A stretch of 64,000 bases of DNA, from positions 1,054,001 to 1,118,000 of the forward strand of contig OZ218965.1 in the NCBI GenBank assembly GCA_965112735.1, read 5' to 3'. This DNA comes from Phaeosaccion multiseriatum. Its lineage: Eukaryota; Ochrophyta, other classes. The translations under genes were made by a program, and so were the position numbers. The notes beneath the pieces are model-generated. The model searched no databases, was not told the origin of the DNA, and saw only the letters and a list, made by a program, of their open reading frames with translations. Positions 22,917 to 34,684 of the stretch are shown one piece after another (within the stretch, counting starts at the first letter, position 1; each line of letters starts with the position of its first letter).

Positions 22917-24774
22917 AGTGGTTTAGGTGTGGTACGTATGTTTTTGTGCGACTGACGATGTGCTTGCTGCTGCTCCTGTGTGGTTCTCTCGAACGCACAC
23001 CAACCCCTTGCGCGTCCCTGGCCCAGTAGTAGCCCCTCCTACTGTTACGATGCTGCTAGATTCTCTGGAGTGGGAGCGATAGGTGCTCTTCGTTCCTTTT
23101 TTTTTAAAAGGGTCTACGCGGCTGTATTCGACCTTCGGATCGATTTCGCCTGCAAAGAACGACTCGAGCAAATCTCGATCACTCCTTGCCACGTCTTGAC
23201 GCTCGTGATATCACCGAGAGAGGGTAGAGGCCCATGTGCAGAAAAAGCCGTGGCTTCTCTCCCTTTTTCCCGCTCTCCCTCTCCCAACTCCCACCCAACG
23301 CCTTACTTTTTCCCTTCTCAGCTTTAAATTCGCCTCCTGGCTTCTCGCCTTTCGGCCTCCATCTCCTTCTCCCTCTTCACTCTCTCACACCATTCAAAGC
23401 TGTCTCTGAAAGGTGAAGGAGACACACACAATTTTTCTCTTTTGTGAAAAAGGCGTGCCCGATCGTGCCCCAAAGAAGTGGAGAAGTGGGCATTGACACC
23501 CAAGAGGGAAAAGGAAAAGAGGGGGGGGGTTGGATGACAGTTTCGGCCGCGTTTTCCGGCCGCTTTTCCCAAAAATTCACGCACCCACTCGCGCACCCGC
23601 CGCCCACCCACAATCCCACACTTACACGTTCCCTTCCTCTCTCCCTCTCCCTCCCTCCCTTCCTCTCTCTCCTTCCTTTCACTACTCTCTCAGGTACATA
23701 CGCACACGCACGCACCACGCACCCACCACCTCGAACCACCCACGCCCACCCACGCACCCATGCACTCAAGAAACAAAGGGCCGGCAGCGACATGGCAATT
23801 CCCCGATCTCTATGGTCACCGAGGCAGGAGTCTCTGCTTCCAAATCGCATCCACGGGAGCAACCACAACCAAAAAAATGTTGCCATTGTCCCTACCACGA
23901 TCGCAAAGACTGACGCAAGCACGACACAGGGCCCCTTCAAGGAGGCAAGGCGCTAAAGAAAAACCCACCCATACTTTCATAATTAAGAGCAATTAATATC
24001 AATTAACTAGATATTACAACCGTTTTCTACAACCTCCCTCCACCCTTAAACTAACTATAACTATAACAGAAGTACTTTTGTCCTGTTTGGCCCTCCTCGA
24101 CGGATCGATCGACCGATCGCCTTGTCCGTACGGAACACCGGACAATCATATGTGAAACATGTGCCTCGCTGTCCACGGTAGGGTATGCCCAATGTCCACT
24201 CCTCCTTCGCTCTCTACAACACTCAGAAGAAGAAAAAAAACAGACCACAACTCATCAGTTATTCGTCACACACACACACAGAGGTAATAATAGAAACACT
24301 GAGACGGAAAGGGGCGTTAAATCGAATCTACTCCACACCCTCCACCCTCCCTTCCCCAACCCCGGACTTGTCCTCCCTCATGCAGGGCTGTCGACGCTCC
24401 TCTCTCCGCTCAGCGATGGTCCCTCATGCCATCAGTAGTGCCCTTCCCCCCACTCACCGCTGCTGCCCGTGACTCTCCTCACTACATCCTCTGTTCCCTC
24501 GTCCTGCTCTCCGGCGGCTCTCTCCTTCCCAAGCGTCGGTGGTGCTGTATCATCCCCACCCCATCCAGTGCCATCCCTGACGTATTCAAACCCATCCAGT
24601 GCCATCCCATACACCCACTCACCCCATCCCGCTCACACGTACATGCTGAGAGCATATGGGGCATATCCTCCACTCACACTCAAGTGTCTTCCTCCACTCA
24701 CACTTGGGCCACCCCTCCGCTCACATTGGGCATAGCATTCATCACCCACGCTTAGGTCAGGTTAATGGGGGGGC
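22917..24774. other. 1.86-kb region without a supported gene
   Basis: Lies upstream of the PP2A B'' start and downstream of the small membrane protein gene. It contains a poly-T run (23098-23105), C/T-rich low complexity (23260-23400, 23580-23760), an AT-rich patch with ATTAATTAAC-like words (23980-24065), and CCATCCAGTGCCATCC repeats at 24561-24610. A minus-strand frame at 22923-23192 (DLLESFFAGEIDPKVEYSR) looks protein-like but has no ATG and ends just before the PP2A start; it may be an unrecognised upstream exon. Confidence 0.5.
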
Positions 24775-26259
24775 TTAGATGAAGTTCTTTGTAAAGTCCT
24801 TGAGAAACACGTTGACCACGTTGGCCAGGATGCCGAAGTGCACATCCACAATGAAGGTACGCCATTTGTGACGCATCTTGTATTTTCCATTGTGGAACAA
24901 GTAGGTCCATGCGATGGCAACCAACGGGCAGGGGGTAGATGCGTGCGTACGTGTCGTGTGAGTGAGTGTGTGTGTACATACCAACAGAGGAGCAGAAAGA
25001 GCGAGATGAGAGGCGGAGGAGGAAGGGAGGAAAGGAGCGGTGGGGGGGGGCTGAGGAAAGAAAGAGACTTGAGAGTTGAGACGCGGGTGTCCCCAGAGCG
25101 CGGCACAGAGCAAGGCATTCTTTGCGGACACAAAACGACGCACCCAACCCTCCATCCCACAAACACACACACACACACACACCGACAAACAGGCACACAC
25201 AAGAATACATCCACACACACACACACACGAATACATTCATGCCCATACACAAACACACCCCATACCCACACACAAACACACACACGCACTCGAGGCGGAC
25301 GGCATCACAAAGCCACAAGCGTTTCTCACACCCCTTAGCCACTCACCTGAGGGTTTCCGACCTTACGGATGCCAAAGTAGGTGATGCCCCAGCAAATGCC
25401 TCCGTGGATGGCCTTCTTGAGAGGGGGATGCCAGCTGCGGCACGTCTGAATGAAGCCCTCGAGACTGGTCCAAGAGGCTGGGCACTCCTCGGGGAAGACG
25501 TTGTTGACAACGGCGATGATCACGGCGATGGCGGCCACCACGTACACCATGATCACGCTCTCGTACGCTGTGCGGGGGAGGAGGAGGAGGGGGGAGGAGG
25601 AGGAGGAGGGGGGTAGGGGGAGAGGGGTGGCAGGGGTGGGATTAGATGGGAGAGGGGGAGGAGAGAGAGGTGGGAGGGAGGAGGAGAAATGGAGGTGGGC
25701 AGGGAGAGAGATGGGAGGCACAGGATTGCATTAGAATAAGCGGAACAGAGGGGCTTTTCTCGCTATGCAAAAACACTCACTTGAAGGAATAGATATATCC
25801 GGTGACTTGGGCTTGGTAACCGCCACGGCCTTGCTCACATTGTCCTTGTCTAAGCTAAGACCGTTTCCGTTCTCTGTGAGTGATATCGCCTTGAGACGCG
25901 TTCCATCCGGCAGAGAGGGAGAGAGCACCAAGTCTGGGATCGGGGAGGGGGGAGAGAATATGGAGGATGTGGTAACAATGAGATTGGTGTTAGTGGCGGG
26001 GAAAGAAGTGGAAGGAATACCAATGAGTCACCTTCAGGGTACATAGCCCCTCCCCTCCCTCCCCTCCCCTCCTTTCCCTTTCTTTCTCACCCTGATCATC
26101 GTCTTTAGCATCGACAAAAACCACTCTATCCTTGCTTAGTAGCCCGATCCTGGCGTAGACATGATCCTTGAGCTCCGCATAGCCAGTGTCGGGGTAGAAG
26201 GAGACGACGGTCTCCTCGCCTTTGTAGCTAATATTCAACTTCCTCTTGGATGACGCCAT
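24775..26259 (-). CDS. Small membrane protein, function unknown
   Basis: Four exons: 26259-26091, 25933-25781, 25567-25347 and 24876-24775 (645 nt, 214 residues). Residues 1-55 (MASSKRKLNISYKGEETVVS, LKDHVYARIGLLSKDRVVFV) could form a small beta-grasp, ubiquitin-like domain; that is inference. A Ser/Lys-rich linker follows, then one clear membrane segment (VIMVYVVAAIAVIIAVVNNVF), a loop with two cysteines (ECPASW, QTCRSW), a second hydrophobic stretch around AIHGGICWGITYFGI, and a C-terminal helix (FGILANVVNVFL). The last acceptor is uncertain: the only AG nearby is AAG at 24877, although WTYLFHNGKYK just upstream is open in frame and looks coding, so the true splice site may be non-canonical. 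I do not recognise the family. Confidence 0.65.
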
Positions 26260-26619
26260 GTTTGCTTGTGCTGTTCCTCTTCTTGGTGGCGTACTCTCAG
26301 CTCAACAGATATTCCAGCGGCTCCTGCCCTGCGAGCGCTTACTTATTAATTGAGGATCCGATCAAGATCCCACGTGTATGTTTTCCCAAGGAAGTGTGAG
26401 GGACCTGATTGTTTAAAGCCACCGACCCGAGGGGCCCTTCCCTTGAACACATTATAGAGCAGCACGACAATCACAACCACCCCTTGTCCTGTCTTCCGTG
26501 CGGCTGAGACGCTTGATTAACTAAAACCGAGCGGTCCTTAGTGCTCGTCGGAGAAGAGAAGAGAAGAAAGCACGGGAGCTTCTCTTTTATAACTCCTTCG
26601 CGACACCTCTTTCTCGATC
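26260..26619. promoter_or_regulatory. Divergent promoter region (membrane protein / plastid protein)
   Basis: 360 bp between head-to-head start codons. Near the plus gene there is TTTTATAACT at about 26585-26594, some 30 bp before the ATG, which could be a TATA-like or initiator-proximal element. The region also contains TTATTAATTGAGG near 26343. Confidence 0.55.
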
Positions 26620-29600
26620 ATGAAGGCTGCCGCCGCCTCCCTGTTGGCCACAGCTGCCCTACTCGGTAAGGAGGAGAGCGAGGGAGTACGAAGGGACACG
26701 GGAGGGATAGCGGAGAGGATGTGTGGATGAAGTCCTTCATTGTGTCGGATATATGGCTCCCTTTCGCAAGATGGGGGGTGGGGAAAGGTTGAAGGAGGGT
26801 TTGACGAACATCCCCTCCCTTTGACGGCTGGGAGATGGGTTTTACGGATGCTCGTGTCTTGGGGTCCCGGGGGCGCGGTGCATATAATCCCCTCTCTTCT
26901 CGTGCTGTGGAGGAAGCGCCGCAGAAGGAGGGAGAGCTCTCCTAGTGAATCCTTCCTTTGAAGGGAGGGGGGAAGGGGGAAGAATGGCTCGGCATGGACA
27001 AGAAGAGAGATGATTCATCATCACGCCCCCTATACGCCCCCCTTGCCCCCCCCCCTCCCCCCGCCCGGTCACACAGCCTCTCAGGAGGCATCGGCCTTCG
27101 TGCCCCTCTCTGCATCTTCCGGCGCCGCCCTCTCTCGCTCCTCCCAGCCTCGTGCCGGCAGGACTGCAGCTGTCGCACCTGGTGGTGCCAGCCGAGGCAG
27201 GGTGCTGGCGCCGCTGCGCGTAGATCCTGAGGACGACGACGCCCCCAAGGTGTACTATGCCTCAGGTATGTTGATTGGTGCAGGAGGGGGCTCAGCGAGA
27301 GATAGACAGACAGAGAGGGAAAGAGATGTAGAGATATGCAGTTTCCGCAAGGTGCACGATGCCTCAGTTATTTTGATTGACGAAGAGGGCTGGCGAGGCA
27401 CAGACAGACAGAGAGAGAAAGAAACGGAGAGAAGAGAGGGGGAAAGAAAAGGCGCGAGGGAGAGAGAGAGAGAGAGAGAGATGGATACGCAGCCCCCCCC
27501 CCCCAGGTATGCTTGATTGAAGCACAAGTCCCGGGCGACGCGTGGGACGAGGGCCAGCGAGACAGAGAGAAGAGAGAGGAGAGGAGAGAGAGAGGAGAGG
27601 GAGAGACAGAGAGAAGAGGAGAAAGGGAGAGAAGAGAGGGAGAGACAGAGGGAAGAGGAGAGTGAGAGAGTGAAAAGGGGGAGAGACAAGAGAGAAGAGG
27701 AAGGAGAGAGAGAAAAGAGGGAGAGAGAAGAGGAGAGAGAGAGGGGAGGGAGAGACAGAAGACAGACGAGATGGAGAGGGAGAGAGAGAGGTGAGAGGGT
27801 TTTGAGAGGGTTTTGGACATCAAGGCGTTGTTAAATCTCATCCATGACTCCCATGCATGAAGCGTTACACCATTCGACACATACGCACACACCACACACA
27901 CTCACAACCAACCACCCGTCTCTTTTGCTTGCAATCAATCAGAAATCGCCGACGAGAAGGAAAAGACAAGCTTCTCAAGGCAGTTTGGAGACCAGGGAGT
28001 GCGTACCACAGAGCAGACGCGCCAAGGTGGTACACACAACAATGCGGGACCGGCCAACTATGACGGTTACGTGGATGGTGACTCCTTCGATGGAGGGGAT
28101 GGTCAGACGGGGTGTGTGGGGGATGGCAAGATGAACCTCGATGAGTTTGCGTCCAATGAAGTGGTGGTGAAGGAGTCGATGGTGAGGGACAGTAAGTCAC
28201 AGAAGGCGAAGAACGCGTGGGGATCGAATACGGGCTACGCGGACGACCTCAAGAAGCAGGGCCTTGTTGACATTGACGAGGTGAGGAGGAGGGAGGAGGA
28301 GGAAGGGGAAGAGTGAGGGGGAGGAGGGGAGAGGGAGGGAGGAGGTGGAGGAGGACGAGGGGGAAGGAGAAGGGGAGGAGTGAGGAGGGGGAGGAGGACG
28401 AGGGGGAGGGAGAAGGGGAGGAGGGGGGAGGGAGGAGGAGGATCAAGGAGGGGGGCCAATCTTTGTATGGGCTTATGTGTCCATTTGCGTGGACCTGCGG
28501 CTCCCTCCTCATTGCCTTCTGCTCCCCTCCTCTCCTCCTCCCCCCCACCCTTTCCCCCGCTGCCCCTCCCTCCCAGTCTGGCGAGGACAAGAAGGCCGTC
28601 CGTCGGCAGCAGTTCGAGAACTGGCGCAACCAGCAGGACCTGCAGAGCAGGCAAAGGCAGTCCATCACTCTTGAGGAGCAGATCACAGGGGAGGGAGACT
28701 ACGTTTCCGGGGCGGGATGGAAGAAGGTGAGTTTGCAGTTTGCAGTTGAGAGGTTTTGTTTGTTGTTGAGCTTTTGATTTTCAGTTTCGTAAGGCCGCAC
28801 TCAGTTTGTTACCTCACTTCCTCCTCCTCCTCCTCCTCCTCCTCCTCCTCCTCCTCCTCCTCCTCCTCCTCGTCCTCCTTTCTTTTACCTCCCTCCTTCC
28901 CCAGGGAGTGAACAGTTACCTTGACAACATGTCGGGCAAGGTCGGGGTGGAGAGTGACGACGATTGGAAGAACCCCACCTACACCGCCACGGGGAGGAGC
29001 GACGGAGAGCAGTGGGGAGAGATTAGGCTCGAGGGCAACGAGAAGGTCCGTTTCAGTTTCAGTTTCAGCTTATGTGGACCTCATCCAAACCTCCGATGGT
29101 CGATACCAGCCAGCCGATGAGTGTCATTCAAGTCTGTCAGTCATTCAGTCAGACAGTCAGTCAGTGTCGGGTGGGCAGTGGCAGCAGCAGCAGCAGCAGC
29201 AGGAGGAGGAGGAGGAGGAGGAGGAGGAGGAGGAGGAGGAGGAGGAGGAACGAGGTGGCGACACGGGAGTGGGCCGGGCGTTGGGAGGATGGCGTTTCAA
29301 GCGTTTCAAGCGTTTTAAGCGCGTGCCTGCCTCTGTTGTTTTTAACGAACTCTCTTTCCTCATGCGCACCCTGCCCACACGCACACAGGTCAAGGACACT
29401 CTGACTGTGACGAGCGAGCGCGGTAGGCCGGGAGTGACCACCATCGAGGTTAAGAACACCGTCATGGGGTTCGAGCCCTTCCATTGCGCCTTCTTCGGGG
29501 ACAACGTTGAGGGCTTCAGGTGCGGTACAACAGCAGCGGCAGCAGCAGCAGCAGCAGCAGCAGGAGCAGCAGCAGGGGCAGGAGGAGGAGGAGGAAGGAA

Positions 29601-29997
29601 GGGGGGGGGGGGTTGCTTTGTTTTCGTCTGAATCGAGACCATTCTCCCTTCTTTCTCTCTCTTTCTGGCCGGTTCTCCTCCTGGGTGAACCCCTTCCGAG
29701 CTTGTCGCTGACGCTCCCTCCCTTCTGTCTGCCCCCTTCCACCCCCTCCTTCTCTGTCATATTCCGCTCCATCTACTCTTTCCTGACCTTCCCTCCCACG
29801 AACACAACGAACACCACCCCACCCCACTCCTCAGCTGTAGTCCTATGGAGGGCACCCTAAACCGCCGCAGCGGCCCCCCGATCCCCATTGACGTGCTGTT
29901 CAAGGGCATGTCCCCGGGGGACAACCGTAACGCCAAACTCGTCATCGAAACGGAGGAGGACAAGTTTGTGTACATCGTGGAGGGGCGCTCGCAGTAA
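26620..29997 (+). CDS. Plastid-targeted protein with ASAFVP presequence, function unknown
   Basis: Seven exons: 26620-26665, 27077-27265, 27943-28280, 28577-28726, 28905-29045, 29389-29519 and 29835-29997 (1158 nt, 385 residues). The N-terminus MKAAAASLLATAALLG is a signal peptide; after splicing it is followed by ASQEASAFVPLSASSG, i.e. an ASAF-type cleavage motif with Phe at +1 and then a Ser/Arg/Ala-rich transit peptide. This two-part leader directs import through the four plastid membranes of stramenopiles. The mature part is hydrophilic: an acidic segment, GDQGVRTTEQTRQGGTHNN, DDLKKQGLVDIDE, QQFENWRNQQDLQSRQRQ, and a C-terminal beta-rich domain (TTIEVKNTVMGFEPFHCAFF, SPMEGTLNRRSGPPIPIDVL, KFVYIVEGRSQ). 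The last domain recalls small conserved plastid proteins of algae, but I cannot assign it. Intron 5 uses a weak GTCCGT donor that the phase demands. Confidence 0.85.
27432..27795 (+). repeat. GAGA/GGAGA purine tract in intron 2
   Basis: Long purine-only low-complexity tract in intron 2 (27266-27942) of the plastid-protein gene. Confidence 0.85.
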
Positions 29998-30882
29998 GGA
30001 GGGGAGGAGGGGAAAGAAGCTCGCAGTGAGGAGGAGAGGAGGGGAGAGGAGCTGAAAGTGAGGGGAGGAGGGAAGGGGTGACACGAGGTTAGGCGAAGCT
30101 TTCCGAGTGAGGGGGGAAGGGAAAAGGAGGGGGGTGAGAGGCAGAAAGGGGGAGAGAGAAGAGAAAGAGAGGGAGGTCGGCAGACCGAAAACCAAAGAAA
30201 GGACGGCGGGACTGCTCCCGTGAGCACGCACGCACGCACGCACACAGGCAGGCGCGCACATTCCTCCCTCCCCCCGCAGTCACCACCGTGTGCGGTGAGA
30301 GGGAGCGGCGAAGGGGAGTGGGTCGGTAACGTTTTAGTGGTTACAGAAAAGCGGAAAAGCTGTTTCATCGGACGGAGTACGTCGAAAGAGGCTTTCGGCA
30401 GGCACCTTACACGCAAACTATGAACTCTTTCTTATCGTACCAGGGATGCAGTGGTGGGGGCGCGGATGGTGGTCTTTGCACTATGTGCAGCACCGCAGGC
30501 ATTACAGTTACAGCTTGGAGAAAGGGAGGAAAGGAAGAGAACGGCCTGAAGTAATCGTTTACGATGATACCATCAAGTTTTTTAGTTTCAACATTTCATC
30601 AATTTTAATCAATAATCAGTCACCATTGTACATTCCCCCCCCCCCTTTTCTCCTTAATTCTCAACTGCAAAAACTGCAAGGGAGACAGGCGGTATCCCTT
30701 GCAGGCAATTGTGTGAGTGATGACATGCACGCATCACTAGTGCTACCCACCACCTACCAGCCAACCACCAATGCCCTGCCCCCCCCCAACCAGGCCCAAC
30801 CAGGGGCTTTCAGCGTGACACGTGTAGACACACATGTACGGGCTCTTGGGAAACGAACAATGGGGTGTGGCGTGGGGAGATG

Positions 30883-30913
<31 letters not shown>

Positions 30914-31251
30914 CGGTGATAATGACGCTGATGCATATCATCCACAAACGGTTCAATGAGAATCACCCGTTTCCTCTGGTGCTGGTGGTGCTGCCGATAC
31001 TCTCTCCGTCGCTGACATAAACATAGACTTACCTCCCTCTTCCCCCACTTCTCTTCCCTTTGCTGGGAGAGGAATTTCACCGCTCGGAATTATCCCAATT
31101 CCTCTCCTCTCCTGTCATGCTTCTGACAGGTACTGTCTCCTCCTCCTCCTCCTCCTCCTCCTCCTCCTCCTCCTCCTCCTCCTCCTTCTCCTCCTCCTGC
31201 TGCTGCTCCTCCTCCTCCTCTTCCTCCCCCTCGTCCTCCTCCTCCTCCTCC
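29998..31251. other. Convergent intergenic region
   Basis: Between the stops of the plastid-protein gene (+) and the MoaA gene (-). It has purine-rich sequence directly after the stop (30000-30180), an AT-rich patch (30545-30640) that could hold polyadenylation sites, a GAT trinucleotide run (30883-30930) and a CTC/CTG tract (31139-31250) touching the MoaA stop. No credible gene is seen. Confidence 0.55.
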
Positions 31252-34200
31252 TCAACCCCCGATGGTGATCATGGGTCGGTTCGGACTCGAGGCAATCCCG
31301 TACATGTCACCGTGGCCACCAAGCGCAAACTTTTTGCCCCTCACCGCCACCCCCACGAGGGCCCCAAGCTCTCTCTCGGAGAAGTCTCCCCTCATGGCGT
31401 CTCGGAGAGAGAGACTCTCGTCACCGAACAAGCACACCTGTTGAGGGAGGGGAGGGGGAGGGCAGGGCAGGTGGAGGGGGTGTTGTGTTTGGGCAGGCAG
31501 GCGGGGAGGCAGGCGAGCCAGAGGGAGGGAGGGGAGGGGAGGGGAACGCAGGAGGAGAGATGCGAGATGGGTGAGTGGGCAAGCAGCAGCAGAAGAGGGT
31601 AGTGAAAAGAGGAACGAGAGAGGCGGGGGCAGAGAGAGAGAGACTAGAGAAGAGAGAGAGAGAGAGAGAGAGAGGTGGGTAGAGCTCTGGAAGGCGAGAC
31701 AGGGCCCGGAGAAAGGGCGAGGAGGACAAACAGATAGAATACAATAGGAAGCAGCACAAAGGACTCACCAAACCAAACGCGCAACACACACACACAAACA
31801 CACACACACACGCACGCACACACACACACACACATGCACACCCACATACACACCCACACCCACCCACACGCACACACCCACACACCTTCAAAGAGCCGTC
31901 AGCCGTGAGTCTCAGGCGATTGCACGTGCCGCAAAAGTGCTCGGTCATGCTAGTGATGAAGCCCACCCTACCCTCATGCCCAGGCACCCTCCACCACTTG
32001 GTCGTGTCGTTGGCCGAGTCCTTCTCCCTGGCCAGGGTGGGCCATTGGTCGCGTAGGAGGGAGAGCTGCTCGTGGTAACTGACGAAACGGTTGTCGTCCC
32101 AGCGGTTGTCGTCGAAGGGCATCCACTCAATGAAGCGGACGTCAATTTTTCGGTCCTTTGTGAGGTGGAGGAAGTCCGTCAGCTCCTCCTCGTTGGTGCC
32201 TCGCATCACTGATCAATCGTGCCAAGCAAAGCAGTTGGTGATAGAGAGCAGCAGCAGCGGTGGGTGAGACAGCAGACTTTGATGACAACAGGAAAGTAGA
32301 CAAGACGGGGTGAAACTAGTAACAATCGAACAACGCAAGAACCGAGAAACCCACACCACGGTACCGCACACTGTAACCGTCTGTAACCGTACCTACGCAA
32401 TTGATCTTGAGCGTGCCTCCATACCCGAGCTCCAGGGCCGTGTCCAGCGCCCCCAGCACCCGATCGAGCCCCTTCCTCCGGGCAATGGCCTGGAACTTGT
32501 CAGGACAGAGAGTGTCGAGGCTCACGTTGATGTGCGTGAGGCCTGCTTCCAAGAGGCTCGGCAGCCGCTTGGAGAGGGTGATGCCGTTGGTGGTGATACC
32601 GACGCTGTGCACGCCTGTTGTGGGGGAGAGGAGGGGGCAGGAGGAGGAGGAGGAGGAGGAGTAGGAGGAGAGGCGTGAGGATGCGTATGGATGGCTCCCT
32701 GCTGTCCATCCTAGCTCCAATCTCTTTCCTCTCTGTATCACCCTGGCCCCTCCTTTCTCGACCCACAATCGATTTCAGCTCCTATCTCTCCTACGTTCCT
32801 GCCCCCCTCCTTCCTCGGCTCTCCGGTCATAGTCATAGACGAAGAGTACTCTCTCACCCTCTTACCTCGATTGCTCCTCAAGCCTGCCACGATCTCGGGC
32901 AAGTCGCGGCGCAGCAAGGGCTCTCCTCCCGTGAGGCGAACCTGTTGTTATTCACACACAGTAGGGCAGAGCAGACAGGTCGTCGCCAGTTGGGGTGTAG
33001 GTAGATGAGATGATGGATAGATGGATAGAGTGGGGAGACGCGGAGTATGAAGGGGGGAGGGATGAAAAGGGGAGGGAGGGAGGGAGAGGAGAAAAGAGGG
33101 GTAAGGGACAAGCGAAGTATACACATTAGCACGACATGGGAGAGGGAGGGGAAGGCGAGAAATGAGAGACAGACAGCGCGCCCGTTCCATTCTTTCGGAA
33201 GCCCCCCCAGTCCAACCAACCCCCCCCCTCTCCCTCCCTCTTGTATTAGTGTCATCACCATCCTCCCCACTCCCGGTCGCCTACGACCCCTCTCGCTCCT
33301 CACCTTGTCCACTCCTGCCTGTGCGAACATGTCACCCAGGCGCAGAATCTCCGGTGTGCTGAGCATCTTCTCTTGGGGCTGCAGATCCACGCCGTCGGCG
33401 GGCATGCAGTACACACAGCGAAGGTTGCAGCGCTCCGTGAGGGAGATGCGAAGGTAGTTGTGAAAGCGGCCGTATGTGTCCGATAGCATGCTTTGGACCG
33501 AAGCATCAGCAGCAGCAGCAGCAGCAGGAGCAGGAGGAGGGTGCTGGTGCTGGTGCTGTTGCTGTTGTGTCAAGTGTGTAGGTTGTGGTGCTGCTGCTAA
33601 GGCGGCATCTTCTGACCGCACGAGTTGTTTGGCAAGAGCACGTAGGGACTCCAAGTCTCTCGGGACGGATGAAGAGGTAGATGACGATGCTGTGGAGGGA
33701 GGCAGAGATATGGAGAGGTTGAGAGAGGGGGAAAAGGAAGGAGGAAGACAGGGAGAGAGAGATTGCGTGCGTGCGTGTGAGCGAAAGAGAGGAAGAGAAA
33801 GACACAGAGACGGAGAAGGAGAGAAGGAAGAAAGAAAGAAGGTAGGTGGGAAGTGTTGGTGTGCAGTGAGTGGTGTTCACACGATGGCGAAGAACGTGTT
33901 AACAAGATCAGTCAAAGAGGCGCCGGCACGTATGTAAAGACTCAGAGTAGGTACAGCTACTGCCATCTGCAGGCACCACAATGAACTCACCCTTCGTAGG
34001 CTGCTGCCGCTCTGCCGCTGCTGTCGAGGCCTGGACGAAATGGGCCAAGCCTGGGCCCTCTCGAATGTACTTGCTGCTCCTATGTCGCTGATGCTGATGC
34101 AGAGCCTCGCCCTCGTCGTCCTCTTCGTCCTCATCGCTGCTACTGTCCTGCACTTGGGCCACTGCTGACGCCATCATCTCCCTGCGAGGCGTGGCGGCGA

Positions 34201-34684
34201 CGGCCAGACCTCTGGTGCCCCCTCCAGCTGCTGACGGAGGCTGCTGACCTGGACCCCCATCACCACTGCGCCTCTTACTTGCACATCCTCTAGAGCTGCT
34301 ATTGGTGCTGCTAATGGTGCTGAAGCGACGAAGTCCCGCTCCTCCACCGGCATGAAGATCATGATGATTGTTCTTGTGAATCACTCCGTTCCTCCCGCTG
34401 TCCTCGGCTCTGGCTGGTGCACCCAACCAGCCTTGGCCACCGCTGTGGTAGCTCCGACCCTGCCAACATGATCCCTCGGCGGCACCGTGTGGAGCTCGGG
34501 ATTCGTCGCGTCGTCTCCTTCTGGACCCCGCCACTGCTCCCTTTCTTGGTCCTTCTCCTCCTCCCCCTCCTCCTCCTCCTCCTCCTCCTCCTCCTCCTCC
34601 TCCCCCCAGCGACGTGTACACAGCAGCTGCCGCTGTCCGCTGGTGTTGCTGCAAGCATCTCCCAGACTGTAGCAGCAGCGTCAT
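31252..34684 (-). CDS. moaA: GTP 3',8-cyclase MoaA/CNX2 (molybdenum cofactor biosynthesis)
   Basis: Six exons: 34684-33991, 33689-33304, 32941-32866, 32614-32393, 32208-31886 and 31437-31252 (1887 nt, 628 residues). MoaA is the radical-SAM enzyme that starts Moco synthesis by converting GTP to 3',8-cyclo-dihydro-GTP, in eukaryotes usually in mitochondria. Visible hallmarks are the N-terminal cluster CNLRCVYC, LTGGEPLLRRDL, ITTNGITL, NVSLDTL, KINCVVMRGTNEEEL (joined across an intron), the C-terminal cluster HFCGTCNRLRLT with a third Cys at KVCLFGDE, and the catalytic C-terminal Gly-Gly (PMITIGG). The first 240 residues are an unusual extension: a possible organelle presequence (MTLLLQSGRCLQQHQR), a 17-residue Gly run from a TCC tract, and acidic/His-rich low complexity. 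There is no MoaC domain attached. Confidence 0.95.

Noticed and set aside
22923-23192. Extra first exon or small gene (DLLESFFAGEIDPKVEYSR)
   Set aside because: No ATG, in-frame stop just before the PP2A B'' start, and no phase-consistent donor; left as a note only.
23377-23940. Membrane-protein frame with IVVGTMATFFWLWLLPWM
   Set aside because: One hydrophobic stretch followed by Arg/Gly low complexity; no ATG context or splice structure supports it.
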